Shown here piece by piece: positions 33,808-42,718 of a DNA stretch of 64,000 nt. Position numbers and translations under genes: made by a program. The stretch is taken from positions 1 through 64,000 of the forward strand of contig NZ_JAEIJD010000005.1 in assembly GCF_016307205.1 (NCBI RefSeq), given 5' to 3'. The notes under the pieces were generated by a model. It did not search any database and was not told the DNA's origin. It saw only the letters and a list, made by a program, of their open reading frames with translations. The stretch comes from Pontibaca salina (lineage in GTDB: Bacteria > Pseudomonadota > Alphaproteobacteria > Rhodobacterales > Rhodobacteraceae). Every line of letters starts with the position of its first letter. The stretch's first letter is position 1.

Positions 33808-33846
33808 GGCCGCCCGTGACATTTGCGCATGGGCGGCCTTTCTATT
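33808..33846 (+). terminator. Terminator after DUF1244 gene
   Basis: An 8-bp GC stem (33808-33815 with 33831-33838) is followed by TTTCTATTT. Confidence 0.85.
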
Positions 33847-33848
33847 TA

Positions 33849-34266
33849 TGAGAAAATGGATACCACCCTAAGTCTCCAACTTATTCCGGCGTTGGTATTG
33901 CCTTGATGCGAAGAGCTCACTGGCCGGAGACTGCCGGCGAATCGACCGACCAGCCGCAAACCAGCAAACTGACACAATGATACGAGCACGAGTCCCCTGC
34001 CCCGCCCTGATGCATGCACACACATCCCTCTTAAAGGCTGGATCACTATCTGATCAGCTTCAGAATTTCACGCTTCATGTGCTCGACGGGATATCTTGCA
34101 GACGCGCTGCATATGGCCCAATCGATCGCTGATCGGTGCAATTCGGCTGCGCAGCTTTTTTCCGCAGGTGGGAGGGCCTCTGCGCCATCAGGCTACTGCC
34201 GCAAAATTCGGCCTTCAACAAGCCGCAGCCTGTCCCAATATCTCCAACTCAGCGTGACATTGCGGG
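33849..34266. other. Intergenic region, nothing recognised
   Basis: About 420 bp between the DUF1244 terminator and the 3' end of a hydrolase gene. No reading frame has a start signal and known similarity, and no tRNA or clear hairpin is seen. Confidence 0.4.
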
Positions 34267-34959
34267 CTATGACAGCCAGTCGCGCAGAGCATCAGTCGTT
34301 GCCTCGGGCTGCTCCAGCGTCGGAAAATGCCCCGCGTCTGTGATGATGCGCAACTTGGCCTGCGGCATCAGCTCGGCCATGAATTCATGCCGTTTCACCG
34401 GGGTCAGCGTGTCATGCTCGCCGCATAACACCAACGCGGGCACAGCACATTTGCCCAGCGTTGACTGCTGATCGCGGCGGCGCTGCAGGGCGCGGTTCTG
34501 ACGAATGAAAGCCTCGGCACCCTGATCGGCGGCCATGGCGTAGATCTGGTTCAGAACCGCCACGCGCCCCGGCCCCGGTGCCAAATAGGACGGCGGCATG
34601 GCATTGCGCATTACCTCATCGAAACGCCCGGCGCGCACGCCTACAATCATCGGCTCGCGCGCCGCCGCCTCGGGCGGGGTTTCAGCCTGCGGGTTGGTGC
34701 TCATGAGGCACAGCCTTGTAATCCGATCCGGCGCGCGCCGCAGCAGTTCCATAGCAATGATCCCGCCCATCGACAGGCCCGCCAGCGCGAAGCGAGTCGG
34801 CATTTGGTCTAGAATCTGACTTGCGATCTCCTCGATTCGCTCGCCTCTGTTGACCGGCGCGATGGTCACCGCCCGTTCACGCGACAAGGCGTCAATCTGC
34901 GGCGTGAACACCCGCGCATCGCACATCATACCCGGCACCAGCACGAGAGGTTCTGTCAT
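34267..34959 (-). CDS. Alpha/beta hydrolase
   Basis: 230 residues. LVLVPGMMCDARVFTPQIDA is the oxyanion-hole strand, ALAGLSMGGIIAMELL the nucleophile elbow (GLSMG, Ser), VLCGEHDTLTPV the acidic residue and ITDAGHFPTLEQP the catalytic His. This is a complete Ser-Asp-His enzyme of the MetX/MenH-like hydrolase group; substrate unknown. ATG 34959 is chosen because AAGGAG lies 12 bases ahead. A second alpha/beta hydrolase gene lies just upstream on the same strand (90 bp), but the two differ in sequence. Confidence 0.9.
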   Translation of the reverse strand: MTEPLVLVPGMMCDARVFTPQIDALSRERAVTIAPVNRGERIEEIASQILDQMPTRFALAGLSMGGIIAMELLRRAPDRITRLCLMSTNPQAETPPEAAAREPMIVGVRAGRFDEVMRNAMPPSYLAPGPGRVAVLNQIYAMAADQGAEAFIRQNRALQRRRDQQSTLGKCAVPALVLCGEHDTLTPVKRHEFMAELMPQAKLRIITDAGHFPTLEQPEATTDALRDWLS

Positions 34960-35049
34960 GGATGGCCTGCTCCTTTTTTTATTTTCAGAACACTCCGCCT
35001 GTAGCAACGCGGTGTCAACGGACCGTCGGCGGCAATCAGCCGGTCCTGC

Positions 35050-35802
35050 TCAGACGTCTGCGCCCAACACGTCCTCGATCGCGCGCTCGATCAGCGTTAG
35101 ACAGGTTTCATCAGAGAACCGGTGATCCGCGTCCTTGACCAATGTCAGCCGCATATCGGGGCATTCGGCGTGGTCCAGCAGGCGCAGCGCGGTGTCTGTG
35201 CTGACGGCGGTATCCGCCGTGCCCTGCAGACACCGCACCGGGAACGGTAGGTCCAGCGGCGCGCGCAGCACCAGTTGCCTGCGCCCGTCCTCGATCATGC
35301 GTTTCGTAACGACGAACGGCTCCATATAGTCTGAGGGCAGCTCGACCTGCCCGTCCCGCTCCAGCGCCTGTTTCTGCGCTTCGGTGAACCCGGCCCACCA
35401 GCCGTCTTCGATGAAATCGGGTGCCGCGGCGATGGTGACCATTCCGGCAATACGCTCGGGAACCCGGCGCGCCAGCAACAGCGCCTGCCAGCCGCCCATG
35501 GACGAGCCGACGACCACCAGCGGTCCCTCGGTCAGCGCGTGGACCGTCTCGAATGTGTCTTCGGCCCAGTCGCCGATGCAACCCTCTTCGAAGGTGCCGC
35601 TGCTCTGGCCGTGACCGGAATAATCGAACCGCAGAAACGCCCGCCCCTGCGCGTGCGCCCAGCTCTCCAGATGCAATGCCTTGGTGCCGTCCATGTCGGA
35701 TTTCAGGCCACCAAGGAAGACGATGGTGGGCCCGCGCCCCGCGCTGAGATGATGGGCGATGCGACGGCCGTGCGGTGTCGTAAAGATAGCTGGCGTGGTC
35801 AT
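35050..35802 (-). CDS. Alpha/beta hydrolase, ABHD10/short-chain thioesterase-like
   Basis: 250 residues. TIVFLGGLKSDMDGTKALHL, FDYSGHGQSSGTFEEGCIGD, VVVGSSMGGWQALLLA (nucleophile Ser), LQGTADTAVSTDTAL (acidic residue) and VKDADHRFSDETCL (His) follow the ABHD10 type, known elsewhere as mitochondrial depalmitoylase and acyl-glucuronide esterase. Such proteins are frequent in Rhodobacterales. AGGAGGATCGAA precedes ATG 35802. The substrate here is not known. Confidence 0.9.
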   Translation of the reverse strand: MTTPAIFTTPHGRRIAHHLSAGRGPTIVFLGGLKSDMDGTKALHLESWAHAQGRAFLRFDYSGHGQSSGTFEEGCIGDWAEDTFETVHALTEGPLVVVGSSMGGWQALLLARRVPERIAGMVTIAAAPDFIEDGWWAGFTEAQKQALERDGQVELPSDYMEPFVVTKRMIEDGRRQLVLRAPLDLPFPVRCLQGTADTAVSTDTALRLLDHAECPDMRLTLVKDADHRFSDETCLTLIERAIEDVLGADV

Positions 35803-36017
35803 TTCGATCCTCCTGTGAGGCGCGATCATGCATGGCAGTGCGACGGCTGCAACCGTCAAAGCAGGTTATCCCCGCTCAGCCAAATGAGGGACCTCGTCCA
35901 GCCTCAACCCCGCTGCCGCGACGAGCTTGACAGTCGGCGGCTCTGCGGTCAGATAAAGCGCGAAAACCAACCCGCAACCGGGCGTTCAGTGGGCGCCAAA
36001 CTGACGAGGATGCCAAC

Positions 36018-37964
36018 ATGGCCCAGATCTCCCTCACCTTTCCCGATGGCAATGCACGCGATTACGACGCTGGAGTAACCCCCGCGCAAGTGGCCGCCGA
36101 CATTTCGAATTCACTGGCAAAAAGGGCGATCAGCGCCACGGTGAACGGGCAGCACTGGGATCTGCAATGGCCCCTGGTTGAAGATGCCAGCATCGCCATC
36201 CACACCATCAAGGACGAGGTCCAGGCCAGCGAACTGGTGCGGCATGACCTTGCGCATATCATGGCCCGCGCCGTGCAGGAAATCTGGCCCGAGACCCGCG
36301 TGACAATCGGGCCGGTGATCGAGAATGGCTGGTATTACGATTTCGACCGGGAAGAGCCCTTTACCCCTGACGATCTCGGTTTGATCGAAAAGAAGATGAA
36401 GGAAATCATCAACAAGCGCGACCCAGTCACCACCGAAGTCTGGGACCGTGAGCGCGCGATCCAGCACTATCAGGACAATGACGAGCCCTATAAAGTAGAG
36501 CTGATCGAGGCGATTCCGGGCGACGAACCGCTGCGCATGTATTGGCATGGCGACTGGCAGGATCTTTGTCGCGGCCCGCATCTGCAACATACCGGGCAGG
36601 TCCCCGTGGATGCGTTCAAGCTGATGAGCATTGCCGGTGCCTATTGGCGCGGCGACAGCGATCGCGCGATGTTGCAACGCATCTATGGTGTCGGCTTTCT
36701 GAACAAGAACCGGCTCAAGGCGCATCTGCACATGCTGGAAGAGGCCGCCAAACGCGACCACCGCAAGCTGGGCCGCGAGATGGATCTGTTCCACATGCAA
36801 GAGGAGGCCCCCGGACAGGTATTCTGGCATCCCGATGGCTGGACCGTCTACACCACCTTGCAGGATTACATGCGCCGCAAGCAGCGTGCCCACGGCTATG
36901 TCGAAGTGAACACCCCGCAGGTCGTTGACCGGAAGCTGTGGGAAGCGTCGGGTCACTGGGAAAAATATCAGGAACACATGTTCATCGTCGAAGTGGACGA
37001 GGAGCATGCGCGCGAGAAATCGATCAACGCGCTCAAGCCGATGAACTGCCCCTGCCACGTGCAAATCTATAATCAAGGGATCAAATCCTATCGTGATCTA
37101 CCGCTGCGCATGGCGGAATTCGGCTCCTGCAACCGCTATGAGCCAAGCGGCGCGCTGCACGGGCTGATGCGAGTCCGCGGCTTTACCCAAGACGATGCCC
37201 ATATTTTTTGCACCGAAGAACAGATCGAGGCCGAAACCGCGCGCTTCATCAAGATGCTGAGCGAGGTTTATAGCGATCTCGGATTCGAAAGTTTCGAGAT
37301 CAAATTTTCGACCCGCCCCGAGGTGCGCGCCGGGTCGGACGAGATCTGGGACAAGGCCGAGGCGGCGCTTGAGGCGGCAATCCGCACCGTCACCGATGAT
37401 TTCGAACTCGATCCCGGCGAAGGTGCGTTCTATGGCCCGAAACTGGACTTCAAACTGACCGACGCCATCGGGCGGGAGTGGCAGCTTGGCACGTTTCAAG
37501 CCGATTTCGTCCTGCCCGAGCGGCTCGGTGCGACTTATATTGGAGCCGACGGATCAAAACATCGGCCGGTCATGCTGCACCGCGCGATTCTGGGGAGTTT
37601 CGAGCGCTTTCTCGGTATCCTGATCGAGAACAGCGCCGGAAAACTGCCGTTCTGGCTGGCTCCGCGGCAGGTGGTCGTGGCGTCAATCACCTCAGACGCG
37701 AATGATTACGTGCACAAGGTCGTCACGGCACTGCAGGATGCAGGTGTGCGCGTCGAAGCCGACATCCGGAACGAAAAGATCAACTACAAGGTGCGCGAAC
37801 ATTCGGTTGGCAAGGTGCCGGTTATTCTGGCCGTCGGCCATCGCGAAATCGAGGAGCGCACCGTGTCGCTGCGCCGTCTCGGCGAGCGGCAGAGCAGTGT
37901 GCAGACGCTGGAAGAGGTCACGGCGGCGCTTGCACACGAGGCCACGCCGCCCGATTTGCGGTGA
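36018..37964 (+). CDS. thrS: Threonine--tRNA ligase
   Basis: 648 residues. The TGS domain ([20 protein letters not shown]) and the editing domain with [20 protein letters not shown] and [13 protein letters not shown] come first. The class II core shows [20 protein letters not shown] (zinc Cys), [14 protein letters not shown] (motif 2) and [18 protein letters not shown] (motif 3), followed by the anticodon-binding domain. It charges tRNA-Thr and removes mis-attached Ser. GAGGATGCCAAC precedes the start. Confidence 0.98.
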   Translation: MAQISLTFPDGNARDYDAGVTPAQVAADISNSLAKRAISATVNGQHWDLQWPLVEDASIAIHTIKDEVQASELVRHDLAHIMARAVQEIWPETRVTIGPVIENGWYYDFDREEPFTPDDLGLIEKKMKEIINKRDPVTTEVWDRERAIQHYQDNDEPYKVELIEAIPGDEPLRMYWHGDWQDLCRGPHLQHTGQVPVDAFKLMSIAGAYWRGDSDRAMLQRIYGVGFLNKNRLKAHLHMLEEAAKRDHRKLGREMDLFHMQEEAPGQVFWHPDGWTVYTTLQDYMRRKQRAHGYVEVNTPQVVDRKLWEASGHWEKYQEHMFIVEVDEEHAREKSINALKPMNCPCHVQIYNQGIKSYRDLPLRMAEFGSCNRYEPSGALHGLMRVRGFTQDDAHIFCTEEQIEAETARFIKMLSEVYSDLGFESFEIKFSTRPEVRAGSDEIWDKAEAALEAAIRTVTDDFELDPGEGAFYGPKLDFKLTDAIGREWQLGTFQADFVLPERLGATYIGADGSKHRPVMLHRAILGSFERFLGILIENSAGKLPFWLAPRQVVVASITSDANDYVHKVVTALQDAGVRVEADIRNEKINYKVREHSVGKVPVILAVGHREIEERTVSLRRLGERQSSVQTLEEVTAALAHEATPPDLR

Positions 37965-37974
37965 CGCGCGCGCG

Positions 37975-38292
37975 TCACTCCAGCCCCAGATCCGCGCGCG
38001 TTTGCGCGTCCCAGCCCAGATAAAGCCTGCCGTCATCCTCGATCAGCGGGCGCTTCATCAGCGCCGGATGCTCTTTCAGCAATTCGGGAATGGCGCGCTC
38101 TCGCTCGGATTCGCTCAGCCCGCGCCAGGTCGTCGAGCGCTTGTTGAGCAAAGCATCGCCGAACCGGTCCAGCGCGGCGCGCATCACATCATCGGGCAAC
38201 CCGTCCTCGCGCACATCGGCGAAAGTAACGTCCGCAAGCAGTCTTCTCGCCCTCCGGCAAGTTTCACAATTCTTCAGCCCGTAAAGTACCAT
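37975..38292 (-). CDS. ArsC/Spx family thioredoxin-fold reductase
   Basis: 105 residues. MVLYGLKNCETCRRARRLLA holds the CxxC active site (C-E-T-C), and LLNKRSTTWRGLSESERERA with PALMKRPLIEDDGRLYLGW is the typical end of the YffB/Spx-like branch of arsenate reductase family proteins. The RPL motif places it here rather than with true arsenate reductases. Likely a glutathione- or thioredoxin-linked reductase of unknown target. It is convergent with thrS and divergent from the cold-shock gene. Confidence 0.92.
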   Translation of the reverse strand: MVLYGLKNCETCRRARRLLADVTFADVREDGLPDDVMRAALDRFGDALLNKRSTTWRGLSESERERAIPELLKEHPALMKRPLIEDDGRLYLGWDAQTRADLGLE

Positions 38293-38489
38293 TTTCCACC
38301 TCCAGCAGCGAAATCATCTGCCCTTTCGGGCCTTTCCCGCTCTTTTTCTTGATTTTTCGTGAACGCATGTAATCCTGTCAATCGGCACGACCGGAATATG
38401 CACCGCGTTGGACGACGCATGCTACGGAAAAGTGCGTTGTATGGCCCTGCTATAGCAGCTCGGGTGTAGAAGAGAAGGAGACACGGGAC

Positions 38490-38696
38490 ATGCCAACTGG
38501 CTCCGTGAAATGGTTCAACACCATCAAAGGTTATGGTTTCATCGCGCCCGACGACGGCGGCAAAGACGTATTCGTGCACATCTCGGCGGTTGAACGGTCC
38601 GGATTGACCGGGCTTGCCGAAAATCAGAAGGTCGAATTTGATCTTGATGAGGGGCGGGACGGTCGACAACTGGCAGCCAACCTCAGAGTGCTTTGA
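38490..38696 (+). CDS. Cold-shock domain protein
   Basis: 68 residues. SVKWFNTIKGYGFIAPDDGG contains RNP1 (KGYGFI) and DVFVHISAVE contains RNP2, the two nucleic-acid-binding motifs of the CspA fold. It acts as an RNA chaperone in the cytoplasm. GAAGGAGACACGGGAC provides a strong ribosome site. Several members usually exist in a genome, so no number is assigned. Confidence 0.97.
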   Translation: MPTGSVKWFNTIKGYGFIAPDDGGKDVFVHISAVERSGLTGLAENQKVEFDLDEGRDGRQLAANLRVL

Positions 38697-39123
38697 CACG
38701 CTGAGTTCGGCTGCCTGACCCGCGCCCACTCCAACCCTAAGAAGACTGCACCACCGGCACCGCGAGTCCGATCAAGCAACGGCTCGCGCCCGGCGGTGTC
38801 GCCAGTTCCGGGGTTTATAGTGGCTGGATTCCCTTAAAAATCCGCACCGGGGCCGCCCAGCGCCGTTCTTGCTGGCGGCGTGCGGCCTCCGCTTGCCGCT
38901 CCTACTGCGATGTGGCATAGGGCGTTAGGGCCGCGCGACCTCGCGTCGTGCATTCCACTCCGCCGCATGGGGTCATCTCGGCTTGTCGTTCGGCGCTAGT
39001 ATTCATACCAGTGGGCACATTATTAAGCGCAACGCAGATAATATCCTGCCCAGAGCCTGACGGATAGCTTCCTATCCGAAGACCTTCGGGCACAATGGTT
39101 TTACCTGAATGAAAGGGTGGCAG
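38697..39123. other. Intergenic region, nothing recognised
   Basis: About 430 bp between the cold-shock gene and the DUF2478 gene. No supported gene or RNA is seen, and the only minus-strand frame (38902-39093) lacks a start signal. Confidence 0.4.
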
Positions 39124-39666
39124 ATGAAATTTGCTTATGTCACGGCAGCCGGTCGCGGCAAGCTGGACGATTTGATGTCAACCGTCGCCGCAGATTTGCA
39201 AGCCAATGGCATGCGCCTTGGCGGTGTGGTCAAGGTACCCGAAGAGGTCTGTGAAGGTGACCACTTTTGCCATTCGACCCTGCAAGTGTTGCCGGACGGC
39301 CCGCAGATCCGCATCACCCAGGATCTAGGTGCCGAGGCGACAAGCTGTCGGCTCGACCCCGGCGCGCTGGCAAATGCCGTGGCCGAAGTGGAAAACCGTG
39401 CGAATGCACCTTGGGACCTGTTGATAGTGAACAAGTTCGGCCCAGAGGAAAGCAATGGCCGCGGCTTTTGTGAGGTCATCGGCGCGGCGCTGGAGCGGGG
39501 TGTGCCAGTTCTTGTCGGGGTGGCTGTTCCGCATCTTGATTCATTTGTCCAATTCGCCGGCGACATGGCCGAAGCTCTGCCCCCGAAGCTCGATGAGCTC
39601 CGCGACTGGTGTTTCAATGCCAGCGCCCGCGATCACGACAATCAACAGCAATATCACACAGCCTGA
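39124..39666 (+). CDS. DUF2478 protein
   Basis: 180 residues. MKFAYVTAAGRGKLDDLMST starts a P-loop-like kinase fold as in DUF2478, with a GRGKLD segment in place of a full Walker A. APWDLLIVNKFGPEESNGRG FCEVIGAALERGVPVLVGV is the conserved nucleotide-kinase-like block. Family members often lie beside molybdenum-transport genes and are thought to bind nucleotides; no such gene is adjacent here. ATG 39124 is preferred over 39109 because AAAGGGTGGCAG lies between them. Confidence 0.88.
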   Translation: MKFAYVTAAGRGKLDDLMSTVAADLQANGMRLGGVVKVPEEVCEGDHFCHSTLQVLPDGPQIRITQDLGAEATSCRLDPGALANAVAEVENRANAPWDLLIVNKFGPEESNGRGFCEVIGAALERGVPVLVGVAVPHLDSFVQFAGDMAEALPPKLDELRDWCFNASARDHDNQQQYHTA

Positions 39667-39700
39667 TTCGGTGCCGAATGGGCAGAATACGGGCGTGACC

Positions 39701-40840
39701 CTATCTTCCTGCCCATAGGCTCTCAGCGGTGCCAGTCAGGTGTAAATCCCTGTTCAGGTGAATGATATTATCGCTGCTCAGCGCCCCGTGACCCCGCGCA
39801 TCACGTAATAGCCTCGCCGGGTAACACGTCGCGCGGCGAATTGCCGTTTGCAGATCCTCGCCCACATCTTGCACCAGAACGCGCAGCGCCTGCGCCATCT
39901 CCAAATCGGCCCCGGCCAGCGTACCATCAGAAAGCGTAAGCCGACCCTTAGCGCGGGTGATCCGCCGCCCGTTCAGCGTAAACGCGCCAATGTTGCTACC
40001 AATGGTGGCCATTGCATCCGTCACGAGAAACAGCCCACTGGGGCCACGCTTGGCACCGAGTGCCGCGCGCATGGTCGCGGGGTGAACATGATAGCCATCC
40101 GCAATAAGACCCGCCGAGACCCGCCCGTCCTCCAGCGCGGCCCCGATCAGACCGGGGGCGCGCGACAGCATGGCGGGCATCGCGTTGTACAGATGCGTGA
40201 CACAGCGCACCCCCGCATCGAAATAGCTGCGTGCAGTTGCATAGTCGGCCTCGGTATGCCCCAGTGAGACGATGGCCCCAGCCCGGCTCAGCCGTGCGAT
40301 CTGATCTGGGGTCACGCTCTCGGGGGCAACCGTCAGCATCAGATTAGGCAGATTCTCTGCAGCCTCTTCCAGTTGCGCCAGATCCGCTGGCTCCATTGGC
40401 CGGATCAGTGCGGGATCATGGGCCCCTTTGCGCGCGCGCGCCAGATGGGGCCCCTCAAGGTGCAGGCCGATTATTCCCGGCACATTTTGCGCCAACGCCT
40501 TTAGCACCGCTGTGATGGCTGCGGTTGTCAGAGCCGGCGTGTCGGTGATTAACGTAGGCAAAAACGCATTTGTGCCGGTGCTGACATGGGCCTTTGCAAT
40601 CTTGCGCAGAGTCGCAACCGATGGGTCGTCGTTGAACATGACGCCGCCGCCGCCATTGACCTGCAAATCGACGAAGCCGGGCAGTAATGTGCCGCCCCCC
40701 AGATCGCGGCGCAAGCAATCGGCGGGCAGTTTTTCTGGCTTGACGACCGTGATATGCCCCGCGCGCCGCAACAGCGCGCGACCCCGGTGCAGGGTTTCAC
40801 CATCGTGAATGTCTGCACCCAGAAGCGCAATGTCACCCAT
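39701..40840 (-). CDS. nagA: N-acetylglucosamine-6-phosphate deacetylase
   Basis: 379 residues of the amidohydrolase superfamily. GTLLPGFVDLQVNGGGGVMF opens the barrel, then IGLHLEGPHLARARKGAHDP, SLGHTEADYATARSYFDAGV, THLYNAMPAMLSRAPG and FLVTDAMATIG supply metal and catalytic residues (His, His, Asp). It removes acetate from GlcNAc-6-phosphate in amino-sugar and cell-wall recycling. Its start overlaps the stop of the sugar-kinase gene by eight bases, so both are co-translated and likely act in sequence. Confidence 0.96.
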   Translation of the reverse strand: MGDIALLGADIHDGETLHRGRALLRRAGHITVVKPEKLPADCLRRDLGGGTLLPGFVDLQVNGGGGVMFNDDPSVATLRKIAKAHVSTGTNAFLPTLITDTPALTTAAITAVLKALAQNVPGIIGLHLEGPHLARARKGAHDPALIRPMEPADLAQLEEAAENLPNLMLTVAPESVTPDQIARLSRAGAIVSLGHTEADYATARSYFDAGVRCVTHLYNAMPAMLSRAPGLIGAALEDGRVSAGLIADGYHVHPATMRAALGAKRGPSGLFLVTDAMATIGSNIGAFTLNGRRITRAKGRLTLSDGTLAGADLEMAQALRVLVQDVGEDLQTAIRRATCYPARLLRDARGHGALSSDNIIHLNRDLHLTGTAESLWAGR

Positions 40841-41708
40841 CGCTTGTGCCGTGCGCAGCAAGATACAGCGCCCCGTCCAACGCATTGCCTTTCGGTTCGA
40901 TCAGGCAGGCACGCACAGGTGCAGGCAGGAACTCCGCGTAATGTTCCGCAATACCGCCGAAAGCACAGACTGCTTGCTCATCTTCGCGCCCCAGCGCCGT
41001 CATCGCGCGGCAGATATAGTCCGCCCCTTGCTCCATCAATTGCCGTCCCATTGTGTCGCCCTCCAGCGCTGCCGCAACTACATCGGGCGCCAAGGCGGCG
41101 AAATCCGCCGGTGGGGCATCCAGTGACATACGCATAATGGCCAGCGGATCGCCATCAAACCGCTTGAGCAGCGCACGGGTCAAAGCCGTATGCGCGCGCA
41201 GCCCGTCCGCTGCCAGAAGCGTCTGTTCCAATGCGCCCCGCCCGAGCCAAGCACCCGATGCCTGATCACCAGCAACGAAGCCCCAACCGCCTACAAAACG
41301 TGTGCGATCACCCTGGGCGCGGGCGATGAAACTACCGGTGCCAATGGCCAACACGACACCGTCCTCTCCTGCCAATGCGCCGGCCAGCACCGTGGGGCGG
41401 TCCTCGGTCACGATGCAGCGGGCGAAATCGAAACGGGCGGCGATCTGCGCAGCATCCTCGGGCGATTTCACACCGGCCAGCCCCATATGGGCATGGGCAC
41501 GACGTAAGACATCGCCCGCAACCCCCGCGTTTTGTGCCGCCTGATCCAGCGCCGCGCGGATATTGGCCACCGCAAGCCCTGAGTCGCCAGAAATATTGGC
41601 CGGCCCGCCCTCGGCCTGTGCCAAAACCCTACCCTGCCCATCGGCCAACGCCACCCGGCAACCGCTGCCGCCGCCATCAACCCCGATCAGCAACTGGTCT
41701 GTTTCCAT
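40833..41708 (-). CDS. BadF/BcrA-type N-acetylglucosamine kinase
   Basis: 291 residues. LLIGVDGGGSGCRVALADGQ is the phosphate 1 loop of the ASKHA fold, GVVLAIGTGSFIARAQGDR the phosphate 2 loop and VGGWGFVAGDQASGAWLGR the GlcNAc-kinase signature (as in human NAGK). With the overlapping deacetylase gene this gives GlcNAc to GlcNAc-6-P to GlcN-6-P. Transport genes are not in view. ATG 41708 is the family start; the frame is open to 41759. Confidence 0.92.
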   Translation of the reverse strand: METDQLLIGVDGGGSGCRVALADGQGRVLAQAEGGPANISGDSGLAVANIRAALDQAAQNAGVAGDVLRRAHAHMGLAGVKSPEDAAQIAARFDFARCIVTEDRPTVLAGALAGEDGVVLAIGTGSFIARAQGDRTRFVGGWGFVAGDQASGAWLGRGALEQTLLAADGLRAHTALTRALLKRFDGDPLAIMRMSLDAPPADFAALAPDVVAAALEGDTMGRQLMEQGADYICRAMTALGREDEQAVCAFGGIAEHYAEFLPAPVRACLIEPKGNALDGALYLAAHGTSDG

Positions 41709-41911
41709 CACAACCCGGCTCCGTCTCAATATTCCTGCAAATGTACACAGACAGCGCATAACCCGCGCGTCAAGGCAACGCCCGTCTCATGAAGCGATAT
41801 GCTCTCATCAGAATTCATAGCTCGGATGAAATGCACCGGCATGAAACACCGTCAGGCGGAACCCACCGCCCCTTGACGCGTTATCCAGCCAGACCTGCCA
41901 AGGAGTTCTGC

Positions 41912-42091
41912 ATGGATTTATTCCGCATCATTGTCGCCATCATCCTGCCGCCTCTGGGCGTTTTTCTTCAGGTGGGATTGGGCAAACATTTCTGGCTGAA
42001 CATCCTGCTGACGATTCTGGGTTATATCCCCGGCATCGTCCATGCCGTCTATATTATCGCAAAGACGGGGCCCGAGCAGCACGTCAGGTAG
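41912..42091 (+). CDS. Pmp3/YqaE family membrane protein
   Basis: 59 residues with two membrane segments (IIVAIILPPLGVFLQVGLG and LNILLTILGYIPGIVHAVYI) that match the Pmp3/UPF0057 family; PPLGVFL and LGYIPGIVHA are invariant. Family members help membrane potential and salt tolerance in yeast and plants; bacterial function is unclear. AAGGAG lies six bases before ATG 41912. It converges with ndk over a shared terminator. Confidence 0.95.
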   Translation: MDLFRIIVAIILPPLGVFLQVGLGKHFWLNILLTILGYIPGIVHAVYIIAKTGPEQHVR

Positions 42092-42113
42092 CTGCCCCCG
42101 AAGTCGCCATAAA

Positions 42114-42138
42114 AAAGGCCGCGACGGGCGCGGCCTTT
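42114..42138. terminator. Bidirectional terminator between Pmp3 gene and ndk
   Basis: A perfect 10-bp stem with a 5-nt loop (42114-42123 with 42129-42138). The minus strand ends in a long T run, giving a strong ndk terminator; the plus side has TTTC only. Confidence 0.92.
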
Positions 42139-42160
42139 CATACATTGACTGGATTCCAGC

Positions 42161-42583
42161 TTAGCCGACGATTTCGAGACCCGAGAAGAAATAGGCGATC
42201 TCGACAGCCGCCGTTTCCGGAGCGTCAGAGCCGTGGACCGAGTTTTCGCCCACGCTTTCGGCAAATTCCGCGCGGATGGTGCCGGGCGCCGCGTCGGCGG
42301 GATTGGTTGCGCCCATGATCTCGCGGTTCCTGCTGATGGCGTTCTCGCCCTCGAGCACCTGGACCACAACCGGGGCCGAGGACATGAATTCGCAAAGCTC
42401 ATCATAGAACGGCCGTTCCGCGTGCACCGCATAGAACTCGCCCGCCTGCGCCTTGGTCATCTGAATGCGCTTTTGCGCAACGATGCGCAGACCCGCCTCT
42501 TCGAACTTGGCGTTGATCTTGCCGGTCAAATTGCGGCGGGTGGCGTCGGGTTTGATAATCGAAAAAGTGCGTTCGAGGGCCAT
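42161..42583 (-). CDS. ndk: Nucleoside diphosphate kinase
   Basis: 140 residues, standard length. [20 protein letters not shown] with Lys for phosphate contact, and [20 protein letters not shown] holding the catalytic His that is phosphorylated. It balances NTP pools by transferring the gamma phosphate. ATG 42583 is chosen over 42589 because AAAGGAG lies eight bases before it, leaving too little space for the earlier ATG. Confidence 0.98.
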   Translation of the reverse strand: MALERTFSIIKPDATRRNLTGKINAKFEEAGLRIVAQKRIQMTKAQAGEFYAVHAERPFYDELCEFMSSAPVVVQVLEGENAISRNREIMGATNPADAAPGTIRAEFAESVGENSVHGSDAPETAAVEIAYFFSGLEIVG

Positions 42584-42718
42584 TGGCATTTCTCCTTTGA
42601 TGGGTTGTCGAGGCTGGCAGACAGCATTGCGCGCCGCCTAGCACGAGGGCCGCGCCTTGGAAAGAGAGTTATGCGCGCCGCGATTGACAGCGCGCCGCAC
42701 CTGCGCCACACGTCGCCC

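Noticed and set aside
38902-39093. 63-residue minus-strand frame
   Set aside because: No ribosome site or conserved motif; treated as intergenic.
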